A stretch of 64,000 nucleotides of DNA from Euryodendron excelsum (Eukaryota > Streptophyta > Magnoliopsida > Ericales > Pentaphylacaceae), in contig CM065387.1 in NCBI GenBank assembly GCA_033060915.1, positions 35,660,001 to 35,724,000 on the forward strand, in the 5' to 3' direction. Positions 45,818 to 56,436 of this stretch are shown here, piece after piece (positions within the stretch are counted from its first letter, which is position 1; each line of letters begins with the position of its first letter). The translations under genes and the position numbers were made by a program. The notes under the pieces are model-generated. The model worked only from the letters and a program-made list of their open reading frames with translations. It was not told the DNA's origin and made no database searches.

Positions 45818-48194
45818 TCAGCCAAGATTAGGAACAGTGAAATACTCCTCATCCTCATCTGGGATTCCAATTCTAGGCCTCTTGTTGGGCATGTTGAACT
45901 TGTTGGCTCTGTATGAACTGGTATTGCTTAACTGGGTTACCGGAAGCTGAGGAACTTCAGCTGGGGCAGGTACCGTCTCCCGAGGAACTTGCTCACCGAA
46001 ATGGCCAATGTCTGTGAACCATTCTAGCTCTCCAAAGCCTAGTTGTTCTTTCTGTAAAGACAACAAACATAATAATCTACATGAGTTATGTAACCAAAAC
46101 AAAAATTAAGAAAATGAATTACAAGGCAACAACATCAATGGTCCGTTTGAAATTCAAATTTTTAGTAAGAAAAGAAAAATATGAGAGAAAAGAGAAGAAA
46201 AGTAAAGAGTATTTTTATTCTATTTTCTTTTAGCCTTTTCTTTTCCTTTTCTTTTTGCTTTTCTCACCGTAAATCCAGATTTCAAACGGAACGTAAAGCA
46301 ATGGAAGGAACGAATGACATGCATTATTATCTCTGAGTCCTCTGTTCTTATTTTATCTGAAATTACTAGAATAAAGAATGAAAATTTCGATTCAGTGTAT
46401 TGTTTCGATTAGCAATGAAACGGAAACGTTTTCCAAAATGACAATTTTAATGTAGCAAAATATGACATTTTGTATTTTTCTCAATAAAAATTGTTCTCTG
46501 TTCTCATCTTTATATCTGAAACACTAGAATTTCGCTATCTTCTTCGTTTCAATTTATTACGGAACCGAAACATTTTGGCTGTTTTGACACAAATAAATGG
46601 AACTTCCTTGATGAGAACACAACTCGCTAAATGCCATGGATTAAGGGATTCATATGATTATAGCTCCCTTACCTTGTCAGAAGATTCAAAATCGGAGAAC
46701 TGAAGTAAGTCATCAACAGCCCACGACGGTGAAGTGCAGCTAGAAGCTTGGTGCGCGGGAATTTTAACCATAGCCGGTTGCGCATTATGGTTAGGTGGCT
46801 TTGGATCTTGGTAGCTCTTTTCACTGTCCTTGGTGCGACTTGAACTGAGAGCAACTCGGATTCCAGTGGCAAGAAACCGCTGGTGGTTTGCAGAGAGGCT
46901 GCCGGCAGAATGGATTGGCTCATCGCAATCCCGGCAGAAGAGAGCCCTGTCTTCCACACAAAAAATGAAAGCTGCCTTCTCCTGCGTGAAATAGATATAG
47001 AACATGAGAAGAACTATAAGCAGTACATACTAGAAAGCCTAAATAAGCCATCAGAACTCAATCAAGCTCAACATAATTGATTCCAATAAAAACACTGGAT
47101 TTGTAATTTTTCATTCATGTCTTCAAATTGATTTTGTTGCCACTAAAGGGGCATTGATTTACCATTTCTTCTTTCATAATTATATAAATTTTTGTGAGCA
47201 ATTATGTTAACGTAAACTTTCTCAATCCAAGACGTAAGAGAGAGAGAGAGAGAATAAAAAAAAGGAGGAAATATACACTCATAAATACTAGTTGAAACCT
47301 GATTTTAAATCCAAGGATTAGGGCTCCTCATTTCTTCTCTATTTTCTTGGAGTCCAAACAAAGTACTGGAGTTTACTCTCAATTTTGCCATATGCAGTTC
47401 AATAAATCATACTAGTAGTCCTAATCACAAGTTGGAAAGATGTATATATCGACCATTCTAGTACATAATATAAACTTTGAAGTACTAAAAATCCCATGGT
47501 GTAGATCGGTCACTGAATGATCACCTCATGTGGAAATTGGTGACCATAATTTAACGAAAATAGTTTCAATTTTTTTCACGCAGTTGTGAATTTCTACCAC
47601 CTTAGAGTTTGTACTAAGCTTCAACAGTAAGTCTTCCTAAGGACCATCCAGAAGACAAAGGAAGACAGAGAAGATTAAAAAACAAGAAAAGGAGAATAGA
47701 TGTAAACTATCAGCACTTCTAGTTGAAAACCTGATTTTAAATCCATTGATTAGGAGCTCTTCATTTCCTCTTTAGTTTCTTGGCTTCCAAACAAAGGATC
47801 GGAGATTAATATGCTCAATTTTAGAATATGTAATTCGATAAATGCTATTAGAAATCCTGATGGCCAAGTTAAAGAGATGTATATATGGGCCAATCAATAA
47901 AATAAAAGGAAAATATGAAGATCTAAACATTGTAAGGCCAGTGTAAATCAATCACTGAATAAGGTAACTCATTTGAAAGAGATAAATTCAAGATAAAGAA
48001 GATGGAGATACTTGGCATATATCACATGGGGGTAGTTTGTTGGAGAGGTGTTGAAGGAGTAGCCTCTGGTGCTTGCTTGCAAGCTTGTTTGCTGCATGAA
48101 TTTCTATGTCACATGTTGCGCACAGTGCCGCTTCGTCGGCGCAACAAATCAGAGTTGCCGGAGCCTTCTCACACACATCACACTGGATCTTCAT
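45818..48194 (-). CDS. BBX24: double B-box zinc finger transcription factor, BBX24/BBX25-like (STO/STH)
   Basis: Three exons on minus: 48194-48012, 46981-46673 and 46051-45818, giving 241 aa. B-box 1 has C5, C8, C17, D20, C25, C28, H33 and H42 (MKIQCDVCEKAPATLICCAD). B-box 2 has C57, C60, C69, D72, C77, C80, H85 and H94, and is split by intron 1 after Gln61, as in BBX24-type genes. No CCT domain. The C-terminus keeps an acidic stretch and VPNLG, with the VP pair at 237-238 that in this family is linked to COP1 binding. Family members act in the nucleus in light, UV-B and salt responses with HY5 and COP1. Symbol at subfamily level: BBX24 or BBX25. Intron 1 (1030 bp) has an internal duplication, and intron 2 (621 bp) a MITE-like hairpin. 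The CT-microsatellite leader lies 83 bp upstream. Confidence 0.92.
46138..46296. mobile_element. small MITE-like hairpin in BBX intron 2
   Basis: The left end TCCGTTTGAAATTCAAATTT and the complement of the right end (TCCGTTTGAAATCTGGATTT) match, with A/G-rich against C/T-rich arms between. About 155 bp, no coding. Confidence 0.55.
47225..47960. repeat. direct duplication within BBX intron 1
   Basis: About 300 bp from 47225 recur from about 47655 with a period near 430 bp. Shared blocks are CTAGTTGAAA(A)CCTGATTTTA, GATTAGG, CTTCCAAACAAAG-like and GAGATGTATATAT. The copies are clearly diverged. Confidence 0.7.
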
Positions 48195-48274
48195 CGTCCT
48201 TGTACTAAATTTCACTTCCTTTTCTCTTTTTCCTATTTGCTTTCAGTAGCCTTGGCACTTGGCAGTTCAGGATA

Positions 48275-48276
<2 letters not shown>

Positions 48277-48335
<59 letters not shown>
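48277..48335. repeat. (AG)n microsatellite in the BBX 5' leader
   Basis: 59 bp of uninterrupted AG, reading CT on the coding strand, 83 bp upstream of the BBX start codon. Confidence 0.95.
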
Positions 48336-48338
<3 letters not shown>

Positions 48339-51326
48339 GTTTCAAGATTCAGGACATACCCACATTGAGGAATATGATAAAACAGCCATTAACAGTTTAA
48401 CACTACCAGAAATGGTGAGAATCCAATAGACTTTCTAGCAAGATGTAATAAACCCAGAAAGAAAGGGTGTCTTTTCCCTGGAAAATCTTGCAAAAATTGG
48501 AAAAAAAAATCTAAGTTCAGACAAAGGTCGGCTGATTATGGAAAAAACCGGCTTAGCAATATAAGGAAAGGTTCCAAAGTAAGAGAGAGAGAATAGAGAA
48601 AGTGAGTAACAAACAGAGGGAGTATATGAAGAAGAATCTTTGAGGGTGCAAGGAAGTGAAGTGAGTGGTGGAGGATTGAAGAGGCTGAGGGTGTGAAGAT
48701 AAGGTTCCAGTTATTCCCATATCAAATGGAAGGAAAAGAGTTGAAACAACAAAGCACTGGTGAGGTCACTCTCCCATGTGTGGCCGTGTACTCTTTAACA
48801 GCACTAGTGGCCACCAATTATTTTGGCCTTATTTTAAAGAGTGACAATAACTAATATAAAGGCCGACATGTTTCAATCTGCACAACCTGGATTCAGGGTA
48901 TATCTTGGATGAGGCGGAAGCCTAAAATCCAACAGTCAAATCAACTTGATAATAACCACTCATATTATATTTATATATAACATATGCAAGAATGGTCATG
49001 ATCGTTCAGTATCTGTTTGCGGATAATTATCAAAGAGCTAATTATATTTTATTCTTCTGTAATTTGTGTAAAAATTATATGATTTGTATATAATTTAAAA
49101 ATAAATATATAATTTTTGTTATTTTTATTTAATTATAGAATAAATAAAAATCGTTGTATTTAACAAAATTTTAGTACAATTTTTATATGATCTTTTTGAG
49201 TGTTATTCAAAATATCCAATAATATATATACTTGTTGTTTGCATTTAACTGTAAAATGGATAGAAATTGTTATGTTTAACAAAAATTCTTGTTCAATTTT
49301 CATAAGATCTTCTTGAGTGTTTTTCAAAAGATTTAATATAGATGCTTCGTCAATAATTAATGGAGACACTATCACTCCTTTCTAATAGTGATGATGATGA
49401 ATCTCTGACAAATCTAGAGCAAGATTTCTAGGTCTCCTCAACTGATCTCGCACAAGATAATAAAGATGATTGTTATGGCGTCTTCACTCCAGTCCAAACA
49501 AAATCTAAAAGCCATCAGTTTCGGCAGTAGCAAATTAATTTACTTTCAGTGGCCACAGTACCACTTTCCAACAACAAGACAAAAGTGCTACAGTAATTTT
49601 GACTGTTTTACTATTCACAACAAAAGACAAATCAACTGTCGGTGACCGACAGCCATCATCACGCATGCTCTTCTACGGTAATCAGACATGTGGATGAACA
49701 GTAACAATTTTTCCTATTTATACCCTATCTCTCTATATTTTTAGGCAAGCCAATTCGGAAGCCAAGTTTCTCTTTCTCTTTCTCTCTCTCTAGAATTCTC
49801 TTGTATTCAATCTTTGTAGTTAGCTTTAAGTATCAGATCTCCAGTAGCTCAACTCTTCTAGTAATCTTTCAATTTTTTCAATATTTATGTTTTAAATTTT
49901 CAATTGTAATCTTAATTTACTTGAGTCACGTATGGTTTTATTATCCCTTTGGGATGTGTCTATAAGAAGTTGACAACAATTTTTTCATTTCAATATAATT
50001 GTTTATTCTGCTTCCAATTTTTAATCATTTCAATTATTTCCAGTTAGGGCTAGTTACATTATTGGATCTTTTGAGGCAATTATAGATTCTGGGAGGCAAT
50101 TCTAATTGGTCAATAAAAATATACTTCAATGATATTTTTTTTTTGTTTTTCCTTAGTTTAGCCAATTTATCATGAAAGGTAAAAAGAGGTAAAGTAACCT
50201 TGTGTCACAGTGGTATTTTTGTTATTTTATTTTTTAAAAATAGAACATCAAAAAAATAATTTTATCTTTTTATATCAAAATAAAAAGTTATCTTTTGTTT
50301 TTGTTATTTCATTAAATCTATCACCGTTCTATTGTTTTTGCATATAAATTCAAATCACCTAGAGCTATGAGTTTACTTTTGAACCATAAAAAAACTATAT
50401 AATTTTTACTTGAACCAAATGGGGTAAAATGTAATTACGAAATGGCCAAGAGATAATGTTGGCAGGCAACAGCCCACTGCCAAACATCGTGTATACCCTG
50501 TCGCAAATAGAATGGTCCAACATAATCAAATTTTTATTTTCAAACTAATTATATCATAAGACATTTCTTTGAGAAAGTCCAACACTCACAAAAGACACAA
50601 TAAACCATGGTATTGAAACTTAACATTTGAAGAATGTTTGGAGTAATTTATTTGTATAATTATTTTTTGATACAAAAAAAAAAAAAAGGAATGAACCTAG
50701 TCCAACCTAGTCAATTTTCTATACAACTATGAGTACGGATGACAAAATAATTTGATATCTTGGATTCCTGTCCCATCCCTATTGGTACGGGTATGAAGTG
50801 ATACTAATCGAAAATGGGACATGTTTGGAAACAAGGTGTAAAAACTTGCCCAACCCAAACCCATTCCATTTATAAATATATATTTATTTTTTATATGTAT
50901 ATATTTTATTAAAATAAGATTATTGTGAATTTTTCTTTATTTTGTGATTTTATCCCTTACTTTGTCCATGATGCGTATAAAAAAAATACTAAAATAAAGA
51001 AAGCGGGTTGGGGCAGATATGGGAGAAGGGGTTACCATAACTGGACAAGAATGGGATAGGGGTCCCCTGACCCAAACCCATTCTGTTGCATTCCTAACTG
51101 TGAGGAAAATGACCACACTCCTACGTTGAAAAAATTATTCAGTGCTCTTGTAGCATCATGTCATCTTTACTTTACCACTCACATAGTGAGGGAATCCAAT
51201 ATAAGCCTGGGTTGACTTGGGATGCATATCTTGTGAGGTGGTACCACTCTCTGGGTTTATGTTGCAGTCACGTGTGTAATACTAAAAATTGTTTTGACTT
51301 AATGTACCAAGTCCGTTAGTTTTAAG
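48336..51326. other. BBX upstream region and AT-rich intergenic DNA
   Basis: 48336-48800 is the likely leader and promoter of the BBX gene; no certain TATA box. 49440-49860 has features of an LTR leader (TATTTATACCCTATCTCTC followed by a CT-rich stretch), but I found neither ends nor a target duplication. The rest is AT-rich with no coding evidence. Confidence 0.45.
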
Positions 51327-51835
51327 AGCTAATTACAACACTACTCTTGAATTATAACTTAGTATCACTAAACTCTTTTAAACTCTAAAACATAACACAT
51401 TGACCTTCTAAATTATCAATTTGTATCAATCAACACTTTTGTTATATTAACAATTTGTTAGGAGAGTAGATGAAAATTTTTTTGGTGACTTACACATGTT
51501 CACAAAAGTTCATTTTATACCTAAACTGACATTCTATATTGGTAATAATTGTCTAATAACTAAAATATCTTTTCAATTGTCCTTGTATTTACATGCCATT
51601 TGGGTATTTTAGTCATTAGACAATTATTATAATAAGAGAATATCAATTTAGGTATAAAACTATACTTTTATGGATATTTGTATATTACATAGTAATTTTT
51701 CATCCATTTTTCTATAGCTAATTGAAGGTGTTGATTGATACAAATTGATAGTTTAAGGGTTCAATATGTCACATTTGAGAGTTTAGGAAATTTAGTAATA
51801 TTGAGTCATAGTTCAAGGTGTGTTGTTGTCTCTAA
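51327..51835. mobile_element. MITE-like imperfect inverted repeat, about 0.5 kb
   Basis: The left arm (from AATTACAACACTACTCTTGA) and the complement of the right arm (GACAACAACACACCTTGAAC) run in parallel over about 115 bp, including AATTTGTATCAATCAACAC in both. A second inner inverted pair (TTTTATACCTAAA / TTTAGGTATAAAA) lies nearer the centre. Non-coding. Target duplication not resolved. Confidence 0.65.
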
Positions 51836-52027
51836 ATCTAGATTTCAATTACTTGCTTAGTTGTTAATTGCTTTCAAATTCTTTGCATTAGTAGTTAAAC
51901 AAAATCTCTCCAATCTCAAATATGTTTTTGGTTTTCTTTTACTTAGATTAAATTTGCTTAGTTGCAATTCAATTCAAGTTAGTTTAGTCTTTGCCAAGTG
52001 TTGGTAGCCTATATTTGGCTTGGTGCT
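51836..52027 (+). repeat. left part of an older Athila-type LTR (X)
   Basis: AT-rich sequence ending in CCAAGTGTTGGTAGCC and TATATTTGGCTTGGT, a phrase that resumes after the inserted LTR at 53433 and leads to a PBS at 53577. It is therefore read as the 3' part of an LTR split by LTR C. Confidence 0.5.
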
Positions 52028-53434
52028 TGATTGCACTCTAAAAGTATAATATTAATCCCCTAATTAGTGGTTAGTTAGCCTTAATATGTTTCTTAGAATA
52101 GGTTTTTAGTAATAAATTGCTTTAAAAGGATTTTCTTTGTCCATTGTAGGTTTTTCGGATTAAAAGGGCGAAAATGGGCCAAAAGTGCTGGAAAACTGTT
52201 CAGACGGTGGTATAACCGTTCGGACGGTTAATTCACCGTTCGGATGCACTTCGGACGAAACGAGATACCGTTCGGATGGTTAAATTACTGTTCAGATAGT
52301 AAAATACCATTTGAATGCACCGTCTGGACGCACATCGGACGCGCGCTGGATGCACTTCGGATGGTATGCGCAGAATTCGACTGTAAACCTAACAACAGCC
52401 AAAATGAAAAGGGGAGTTGTTTTTGGAACACGGGTGGTGGTGGTTGAGAGAGAAATCTGAGAAGAAAGTTTGGCTTTGGTTGTACTGGTTTTGGATTTTG
52501 TAGTTAGAATTTTTAGAAGAATGTTTGGGATAAAATCTTGCTAGATTTTTGTCTCATTCTTGTTATTTTCCCCAACATTTCCTTGTAATCTAAATAAGAG
52601 TTTTTGTTCAATAAATTCTAGATTTATAGTTTTAAATGTTAGTTGTTCGTTTTTGTAAACTTTCTTCTATGGATTTTTCTAGCTAAACCTATTGTTTGGG
52701 TGCAAACGTGAAGATCTACCAAAGGAGGCATGGGATGAAAAATGGGAGCTTCTAAATCTCATTGAATATTTTGAGTGTATTTATTTTCTATTATTGGAAT
52801 TGATTATTGTAAAAAACTTAGACCTATAATCATGGTTTGATGCACTTGTGGTTTATTTCTAAGAATCTCACAAAGATAATTAAATCTAATTCCAATTAAA
52901 AGAGAACCCTAGATTTTAAAGCTAAGTATTATGAATCAAGGATCCATTGGATGATCCTTGAATTGAGTTAACCTAAACTTTCCTTTTTAAATTCCATGCC
53001 AAAATTGGTAAGTTGGATCAATTGTACCCAAACCCCTTTTATTCCATTTTAAACCCTTACTCATTTTGCTTGAATCTCCATTGACTTAAACTAATTTAGT
53101 CTTAATTGCTTTAGTTTGCGGTAGAATTCACAAGCCTATTGAATTGCTTTGGTTAGATTTTCAATTGTTCTATTTAGTAATTTAATTGTTGTTTTTGATT
53201 AATTGCTTAGTTGATAGTACAAACCAATCCAAAAATCCCTAAAGATTTTTGGTTTAATTTTAATTCTTATGGATTCAATTCCATCCTTGTCTTGTAATTT
53301 TAATTTGAATAATTCTTAAATTGTACTTGTTACTATTGCTAGATTTGCACAAATCTCATGAGCGAATACGATAATTGAGATACTCCCATTTAAACTACAA
53401 ACGCCTCCAACAGGTGCGTTGGAAGGGGTGAACC
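52028..53434 (+). repeat. Athila-type LTR (C), likely solo insertion
   Basis: 1.41 kb, collinear with LTR A (3227-4652) over its whole length from TGATTGCACTC to GTGAACC. The word array lies at 52195-52372 (CCGTTCGGACGG at 52217-52228, CCGTTCGGATG). It is bracketed by 31-bp direct repeats (51994-52024 and 53433-53463, two mismatches). No PBS of its own follows directly. Confidence 0.75.
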
Positions 53435-53576
53435 AAGTTTTGGTAGTCTATATTTGGCTTGGTCTTCGAGAAAATCGACTTCGGTACTCACCGGATTTTA
53501 TACTTCAATCGTGACACACGTTCTCTTGCGGGGAAGCTCAAATTTTTGAAACATCTTTGGAAGCGAATCAAGTTTT
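53435..53576 (+). repeat. right part of the older LTR (X)
   Basis: 142 bp absent from LTR A, lying between the end of LTR C and the PBS. Contains CTTCGAGAAAATCGAC and GGTACTCACCGG, phrases I associate with Athila-type LTR ends. Confidence 0.45.
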
Positions 53577-53593
53577 TTTGCGGTTGCCGGGGG
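53577..53593 (+). promoter_or_regulatory. degenerate primer binding site (tRNA-Asp type)
   Basis: TTTGCGGTTGCCGGGGG compares with TGGCGCCGTTGCCGGGGA. The GGTTGCCGGGG core is kept. Confidence 0.6.
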
Positions 53594-54099
53594 CCAAAGG
53601 CATGAGACGAGCACTAACAAGGTTTGGATTGGAAAGCAATTGGTGGATTGAATCTCCATTTATCCACCATGACGAAGGAGTTTACGACTTAGGCCATGGG
53701 TAATTAACTTCGTTCTGCTTTTGTGTGATACCATGCTAGATTTTTGGTCTTTCTTTTTCTCTTTATTATAGGATTATTTTTCTTGCTTAGTGTAGAATTT
53801 GATTTGAATTCCTACTTGTATTGGTGGTTAGAAAATTTGTGCTAATTATTTATCGGCGGTATTGTTTTTACCAACGGAGATTAGAGGTTCGGTTGAATTG
53901 AAATTGCTTAAATTGCTAAAAAATTTTATGAGGAGATTGGAGGTTTGGCAGGCAAAATATTGAGCATTGTTGTGTATGATGTGTTGAGGTGCAGTGTGCT
54001 ACATTTGTTTGTGCATTGCATCCATCTTCCATTGTGCATTACATTATGTTTGGTAACTCATTTTCACATATATCATCTCATCATATTGACATAAGCACA

Positions 54100-55185
54100 A
54101 TGACATACTCTTCTTCATGGGATGAGAATGGTGGTGAGGAAGCACCTCATTATAGGTTTCTTAGAGACTATATTAGAGCTAGTGAGATTAGAGCCCAAGA
54201 ACCATCATCCATATCTCTTAGGGAGTGCATTCGTGCTAATGATCAAAAGGAGCCTCTTCGACCACCTCCCACTCTTGGGTGGTGTAACAAATTCAACTTT
54301 GATAGCGGACATGAGGACATCTTTTCACATCATTATTTAGCCTCACCTCACCTTTATCAAGAGCCCTTTGCCTATTATCAAGCATCACAATCACTTTATC
54401 ACTACCAAGAGCCCTTTGATCATTATCAAGTTTCACCACCAATTTATCCTTACAATGGGCATATTTTATATCCCTCTCCAACCAAATAGTCTCTTGTGAG
54501 GATCCCCAACTAGCATCTCTAGAACGGACACAAAGCATGTTAGCCAATGTAAAGGGTCAAATGACCTTATTAATGGAAGCCTTAAATGTCCAAGAGACAA
54601 CCACCAACCAAGAGAGCTTTAATGAAGCCCACCCTAATTTTAACCCCCACCAAGAACAAGTCCATCTCACCTCTACCCTGAAGAGTGAGGACATCGTAGA
54701 ACACACTATTCTTCCCCAAGATTTTAGTCTCGAAAGGACACTCTTAAGTTGAGTGTGGCAATTATTGAAGACCTTTATAAGGATGCAAAACTAGAGAGAG
54801 GAGTTCAAGATTGAGGACTCCAAACATGAACAGAAGAATAAGGATTTTGGTTTATCAAATGTTAGGAATATGCATGTCAAAGAGGATGATGTTTGTCTAG
54901 AGATTATTCCTATCATATCTATAGGTCATGAGATCCATACATTTCCACCTCTAGCACCTAGTCCTACAAATTCGAAGCCATTGGAGTTTCATGCCCCAAC
55001 ATTAGAACCAATTATCCTTCTTATTGCTGACTAATAAAAAGAAGGAGATAGTCAATTGCCTCATAGCATGAGCTTCATTTTGCATTTTCTACATTTCATG
55101 ACCCTTTTTACCCTTGTGTGCTTTTATGTTATATTATTGAGTTTATCAAAGGGGTTACCATTGTCTATTCTTATGTGTGTTTGAA
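54100..55185 (+). pseudogene. gag-like ORF of a non-autonomous Athila-type element
   Basis: Begins MTYSSSWDENGGEEAPHYRFLRDYIR. The stretch HYRFLRDY is close to the FRFLRDY of the gag at 5380, which supports an origin from Athila gag. A Tyr/His-rich part with repeated YQEPF-(A/D)-(Y/H)-YQ follows (54340-54460). A frame change near 54490 leads to QSMLANVKGQMTLLMEALNVQ and a long acidic tail to about 55185. No protease, RT or integrase follows. It looks like the ORF of a non-autonomous relative that relies on other elements. Function unknown. Confidence 0.5.
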
Positions 55186-55401
55186 CTCTTTACAAGTTGT
55201 AAGAGTCGATGTGTGAGATGATGGCAAATTCTCACTTTATGGTATTGGATGATTCTCCCTTCAATTCGTGTAGGAGTAGGAGTAGTTTTTTTGTTTCTTT
55301 GTTTTCTTAGTATGTTTTTCATCCTAGTTGGGGGTGTATTAGGCACCCTAGCTTCTCTTCCTTTACCATTGCATTTCATTCTATGCTTTATTTTCATGCA
55401 T

Positions 55402-55443
55402 TGAGGATGATGCATCGTTCTAGTTTTGGGGGGAGGGGGGAGA
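55402..55443 (+). other. purine/G-rich tract at the 3' side of the gag-like ORF
   Basis: TTGAGGATGATGCATCG followed by TTTTGGGGGGAGGGGGGAG. It resembles the internal purine tract after pol in the first Athila-like element (10970-10994). It may be a second polypurine tract. Confidence 0.45.
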
Positions 55444-56335
55444 GTAGAGGCTTAACCTCTATGTTTGCTTTTGTTTTGTTAATTTTTGTAGAAAATTTTA
55501 AAATTTTTGAAAATTTTGAACCTTTGACGATGACTTTCTCTAGTTAGAGGTAGAGTTTAGATATCATTTTTACATGAATGTATTCCATCTTTTGTATCTA
55601 AAGCTCTACTGTTTATGATGGATGTCATTTTTGAACTTCATTGTGATGTCTCTCGTGTTATACTTTGATTTCTCTATGGTTTATTGACTATTCTCAGGTA
55701 TTACATTCAATGATGATCATTTGACTACTTGAGATTCTTTGATAGATGTTGAAGTATTGTGTGGTTCTGGCATTTTACTTGGATATCTTTAGCGCATCTT
55801 TCCATACTTTATATGCCATCTCTTTGTAATCCATGGTGGATATGTTAATACTTTAGATAATGACCATAACATATTCATAAGATTCAATCTTTGATTTTTG
55901 AATGGTTAGATTGTTGCATGGGTTATATTCATAGTATGATAAGCATTTTTGGAAGGACCTAGATTCTAATCTCATATAATTTTGTATCCTAGCATGCTTG
56001 ATGAATTTAGTTCAATAAAATCTATGCATTAACCATCAGTTGTTTATTTAGTGTGATTTAATTTTGGAGATTGGATGGCTTGATCTTCTAGGTGCTAATT
56101 CTAACCTGAGATTTGTTTTGCTGTAGTGGAGTGCATGTAGACTTATGAGGTGGAATTGTGATTAAAATAATAGGGACCGAGAAAGTTAGTGGGAAGAACA
56201 AGAGAGTCGGAGAGTGGTTGGAAAGAGTAGATGAATAAATAGAAAAAAAAAAAAGAGTGGGAAATAAAATAAATAGAAGACATGAAAGAAAGGTGGAGAG
56301 AGAGTAGTAGAATTCATTCAATAATATAAGCAGAT

Positions 56336-56389
<54 letters not shown>

Positions 56390-56431
56390 TTCGGCATTAT
56401 GTTGGTGCATGTGTGTTGGGTTTGTGAGGAG
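55444..56431 (+). other. non-coding element interior
   Basis: T-rich spacer after the gag-like ORF, then a (GA)n microsatellite (56337-56386). No coding evidence. Confidence 0.4.
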
Positions 56432-56436
56432 GAAGG

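Noticed and set aside
49440..49860. Independent solo LTR
   Set aside because: Has a leader-like CT-rich block after a TATTTATA motif, but no convincing TG/CA ends or target duplication could be found.
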